Below the pieces are notes generated by a model. It was given only the letters and a program-made list of their open reading frames with translations. It had not been told where the DNA came from and made no database searches. From JALHUF01 sp050014795 (GTDB lineage Bacteria; Acidobacteriota; Terriglobia; UBA7540): 24,843 nt of DNA. Shown here one piece after another: positions 22,838 to 24,843 of the stretch (positions are counted from its first letter, which is position 1; every line of letters starts with the position of its first letter). The stretch lies in contig JBEKCQ010000061.1 in the NCBI GenBank assembly GCA_050014795.1, positions 1 to 24,843 of the forward strand. The letters run 5' to 3'. The position numbers were made by a program, and so were the translations under genes.

Positions 22838-22846
22838 TGCTAGAAT
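22838..22846 (+). promoter_or_regulatory. Extended -10 promoter for the 67-aa gene
   Basis: TGC-TAGAAT at 22838-22846 is a good extended -10, with a predicted start near 22853. It leads to a 28-nt leader carrying GAGGAG before the ATG at 22881. No clear -35 is present. Confidence 0.5.
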
Positions 22847-22880
22847 CGGCCGGGTTCAACTTTGGACTTGAGGAGCGACC

Positions 22881-23084
22881 ATGGCAAAGACACCGAAGAC
22901 TCCCAGCTCGACCTCCCCGGAGACCCAGGCCCTGCCGGTAGTGGCCGCGACGCTGGCCGGAGTGATTTATCAGGCCCGCCTGCTGAACCGGCAATCGAAG
23001 CTGAACATTTCGGAGCAGGAAGTAATTTCCGATGTGGTCAACCTGTGGCGTGTGGTGAAGGAGGCTTTGGCTGAGAGTGGGTAA
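22881..23084 (+). CDS. Small hypothetical protein, divergent from copA
   Basis: I do not recognise this 67-aa protein. The ATG at 22881 has GAGGAG 6 bp upstream and an extended -10 promoter in the right place, so expression is likely. The N-terminal 18 residues (MAKTPKTPSSTSPETQALP) are Pro/Thr/Ser-rich and probably disordered. The remainder, VVAATLAGVIYQARLLNRQS and SEQEVISDVVNLWRVVKEAL, would form two helices. There is no signal peptide, no cysteine and no metal motif. Divergence from copA may be accidental. Confidence 0.72.
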   Translation: MAKTPKTPSSTSPETQALPVVAATLAGVIYQARLLNRQSKLNISEQEVISDVVNLWRVVKEALAESG

Positions 23085-23107
23085 GGGGGCTCAGTCAGGG
23101 CCGCGGT

Positions 23108-23144
23108 AGCGGCGGTCTATGATCGGCGACCGGGAGACGCCGCT
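23108..23144. terminator. Hairpin between convergent 67-aa gene and tlpA-like gene
   Basis: AGCGGCG-G-TCT (23108-23118) pairs with AGACGCCGCT (23135-23144), a 10-bp stem with one bulged G and a 16-nt loop. It sits between the stops of two convergent genes (23084 and 23176), the usual place for a bidirectional terminator. A smaller CCGCTC-ACG-GAGCGG hairpin (23140-23154) overlaps its right arm. There is no T-run. Confidence 0.45.
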
Positions 23145-23175
23145 CACGGAGCGGTGCTACAGGCCTGACGGGCGG

Positions 23176-23715
23176 CTAGCGCTCCCGCCGCTCGCCTGGG
23201 CGGACGAGGCTGCCCACAAAGCTCATGATTTGAGGGTCCCGCCAATCGATAGCGCCGATGATCTTCCTGGCAATCCTTCCTTCCGAATCGATCACGTAGC
23301 TTTCCGGAAACTTGAAAGTGCCGTAGCGCGCGGAGACAGCCTGCTCCGGGTCGCGCGCGATGGGGAACGACAGACGAGCCTCGGCCACAAAACGCTCCAG
23401 CGCCGCCTTGTCCTGGTCCACGCTCACCCCGATGACCGTCACGCCCCGGCCGCGCATGCGCTCCGCGAAGTCTCTCAGACTCGGAGTTTCTTCGATGCAG
23501 GGCGGACACCAGGTGGCCCAGAAGTTCACAACGACCACGCCGTGGCGATAGTCGTGGAGAGACACAGACGTCTGGGTCAGCGTGGGGAGGGTGAAATCCG
23601 GCGCCACGTCACCCACCTCTAAAGGACGTGATCGTCTGGACTGGAGGGCCAGGAAAATCGCGCCGGCCACGATGGCGGCGAGCACCAGCAATTTGAGGAG
23701 ATTCCTTTTACGCAT
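23176..23715 (-). CDS. Membrane-anchored TlpA-type thiol-disulfide oxidoreductase
   Basis: The protein is 179 aa from the ATG at 23715. The longer frame running back to 23967 crosses the promoter region and antisense glycosyltransferase sequence and is not used. The N-terminus MRKRNLLKLLVLAAIVAGAI is a basic signal anchor, placing the domain in the periplasm. The thioredoxin fold follows: VGDVAPDFTLPTL, VVVNFWATWCPPC with the active-site cysteines C70 and C73, GVTVIGVSVDQDKAAL, and FKFPESYVIDSEGRI with the cis-proline before E. TlpA/ResA-type proteins reduce disulfides in the periplasm, for example in cytochrome c maturation or for copper-site proteins. No cytochrome gene is in the window. 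The start has no Shine-Dalgarno, and the apparent promoter leaves a leader of only a few bases. Confidence 0.9.
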   Translation of the reverse strand: MRKRNLLKLLVLAAIVAGAIFLALQSRRSRPLEVGDVAPDFTLPTLTQTSVSLHDYRHGVVVVNFWATWCPPCIEETPSLRDFAERMRGRGVTVIGVSVDQDKAALERFVAEARLSFPIARDPEQAVSARYGTFKFPESYVIDSEGRIARKIIGAIDWRDPQIMSFVGSLVRPGERRER

Positions 23716-23728
23716 GCTGCGGGCGTCT

Positions 23729-23803
23729 ATTATAATGGTTGTTCGCAACCAGAGTGCAATTCTCGTCTGAGGTGCGCAGGGGTTCCTGCGCGTCCACCGG
23801 TGG
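23729..23803. promoter_or_regulatory. Divergent tlpA-type/glycosyltransferase promoter region with three perfect palindromes
   Basis: ATTATAAT (23729-23736) is self-complementary, so a perfect TATAAT -10 is present on both strands. Adjacent are TGGTTG-TTCG-CAACCA (23736-23751), GCGCAGG-GGTT-CCTGCGC (23774-23791) and the 10-bp palindrome CCACCGGTGG (23794-23803). On the reverse strand TTGCAC (23759-23754) is a possible -35 with a long 19-bp spacing. The palindromes may be operators or, for the plus-strand gene, 5'-leader hairpins. Confidence 0.45.
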
Positions 23804-23821
23804 CGGGCACGAGCCGGGTGT

Positions 23822-24843
23822 ATGAAGGAAAATGCTGAGGGGCGGGTGACGGTGATTATTCCCGCCCGCAACGAAGAAGCCAACATCGCACGCGTGGTCC
23901 GCTCGGTGGCGGCCCAGAAGGGCATTCGAGAAATCCTGGTCGTGGACGACCAGTCGCAAGACCGCACGGGCGAAATCCTCGCCGGACTGCAAACAGAAAT
24001 TCCGGAGCTGCGGACGATTCGCCTCGAAGCGTTGCCGGAGGGCTGGACCGGGAAATCTCATGCAGTAGCAACGGCCGCGCGCCTGGCCGCGAGCGAGTGG
24101 CTGCTCTTTACCGATGCGGATACCGAGCACCTTCCGGGTGGTCTGGAAGCGCTGCTCGAGCGCGCCGAAAGCGAGCGCGCCGACCTCCTTTCTCTCTCGC
24201 CCGGCCAGCGGACACCCACGGTGTGGGAGAAGGCGGTCATCCCGCTCGTGTACGTGCACCTGGCGAGGCTTTATCGGTTCGAGGAGGTCTCTGATCCGCG
24301 CTCGCCCGCTGCGGCAGCGAACGGGCAATACGTGCTCATTCGTCGGGAAGCCTACGAGCGCATGGGCGGCCACGAGGCCGTGCGGGGCGAGATTCTCGAG
24401 GACGTCGAGTTGGCGCGTCGGGTGAAAGCGGCCGGTGGTCGGCTGGTCTTTCTGCCGGGAGCCGCTTGGGTCCGGACGCGCATGTATTGCACCTTTTCTG
24501 AGATGTGGCGCGGGTGGACGAAGAACCTGTATTTGCTCTTCGGCCGAAACCTGAAGAAGATGCTCCGGACCCTGGCCGAACTCTGGCTCCTTGATGTGCT
24601 GCCCGGCCTGGCGGTTATTGGCCTCGCGGTCGCGCTCGCGGTCGAAGGAGGAAAAGCGCCGATAGCGCTCGCTGCGGCAGGCTGTCTGCTGATTGCGGCG
24701 TCGCAGCATGGGAGTTACCGCCAGGCGCTCCGGCGGCTGGGCTTTGATGCGCACCTGGCGCTATTCCTCGTGCCCGGCGCCGGCCTGTTGGGCCTGCTGG
24801 TGTTGAATTCGGCGCGCGCTTACCGGATCAGCGGGAAGGTGGA
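23822..24843 (+). CDS. Family 2 glycosyltransferase with C-terminal membrane segments (3' end outside window)
   Basis: The frame is open from ATG at 23822 to the window edge, at least 340 aa. It has a GT-A fold: VTVIIPARNEEANIARVV (9-26), ILVVDDQSQDRTG, a DxD-type motif in LLFTDADTEH, NGQYVLIRREAYERMGGHE and a catalytic-type EDVELARRV after GEIL. MWRGWTKNLY is followed by two or more hydrophobic segments (LWLLDVLPGLAVIGLAVALA and others). The overall plan resembles HpnB-like hopanoid-associated and CrtQ-like carotenoid or glycolipid glycosyltransferases, which act on membrane lipids with nucleotide sugars. The acceptor cannot be inferred here. There is no clear Shine-Dalgarno, and the leader contains two perfect palindromes. 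Confidence 0.88.
   Translation, partial: MKENAEGRVTVIIPARNEEANIARVVRSVAAQKGIREILVVDDQSQDRTGEILAGLQTEIPELRTIRLEALPEGWTGKSHAVATAARLAASEWLLFTDADTEHLPGGLEALLERAESERADLLSLSPGQRTPTVWEKAVIPLVYVHLARLYRFEEVSDPRSPAAAANGQYVLIRREAYERMGGHEAVRGEILEDVELARRVKAAGGRLVFLPGAAWVRTRMYCTFSEMWRGWTKNLYLLFGRNLKKMLRTLAELWLLDVLPGLAVIGLAVALAVEGGKAPIALAAAGCLLIAASQHGSYRQALRRLGFDAHLALFLVPGAGLLGLLVLNSARAYRISGKV

Noticed and set aside
23708..24754. 348-aa minus-strand open frame
   Set aside because: It is antisense to the glycosyltransferase, whose plus-strand frame has strong GT2 motifs and is open to the window edge.
1..24843. CRISPR array, prophage genes or a biosynthetic cluster
   Set aside because: No regularly spaced repeats, phage structural genes or assembly-line enzymes were seen on reading both strands.

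Overview
The window is GC-rich (about 60% by eye) bacterial chromosomal DNA. The outer-membrane assembly genes indicate a Gram-negative (diderm) cell. The mix of a Bam/SurA/TamB-type locus, PIG-L and DUF2911 proteins, an enolase-superfamily enzyme with an export signal, a hypothetical glycosyl hydrolase of the GHL6/GH42 type and a PLP decarboxylase looks most like Acidobacteriota. That assignment is an inference from gene content and was not tested by a search.

Layout. Positions 1-171 hold the 3' end of an IS4/Tn5-type transposase on the plus strand. A tRNA-Ser(GGA) with an encoded CCA follows on the minus strand. From about 0.5 to 8.1 kb, three tightly packed minus-strand genes encode a BamA-like Omp85 protein with seven apparent POTRA repeats, a SurA-like chaperone without a rotamase domain, and TamB. 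Together they form an outer-membrane protein assembly locus. From 8.3 to 11.2 kb is an apparent operon of DUF2911 protein, PIG-L deacetylase and aromatic-amino-acid-type decarboxylase. From 11.3 to 12.8 kb a secreted low-complexity protein is 3 bp away from an exported esterase. From 12.9 to 18.9 kb are an exported two-domain VOC protein, a LarA-like (DUF2088) protein, an exported glycosyl-hydrolase-like protein and a Tat-type enolase-superfamily enzyme. The last three look like a carbohydrate or sugar-acid catabolic group.

From 18.9 kb onward the strand changes several times. A tandem-ACT protein on plus faces a toxin-antitoxin pair on minus. The antitoxin is intact, but the ParE/RelE-type toxin carries a one-base frameshift. 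A 56-codon gene for a small HMA-like protein follows copA, a Cu+-type P1B ATPase with YHS and HMBD metal-binding domains. A 67-aa hypothetical gene diverges from copA. At the right edge a membrane-anchored TlpA-type thioredoxin diverges from a family 2 glycosyltransferase cut by the window end. Their shared 106-bp intergenic region is rich in perfect palindromes.

The most promising leads are the HMA-like small protein behind copA, the broken toxin beside an intact antitoxin, the apparently exported sugar-acid enzyme group, the seven-POTRA BamA with an unusual start for the following gene, and the palindrome-rich divergent promoter region. No CRISPR array, prophage or obvious biosynthetic cluster was seen. 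No intergenic stretch exceeds 300 bases.
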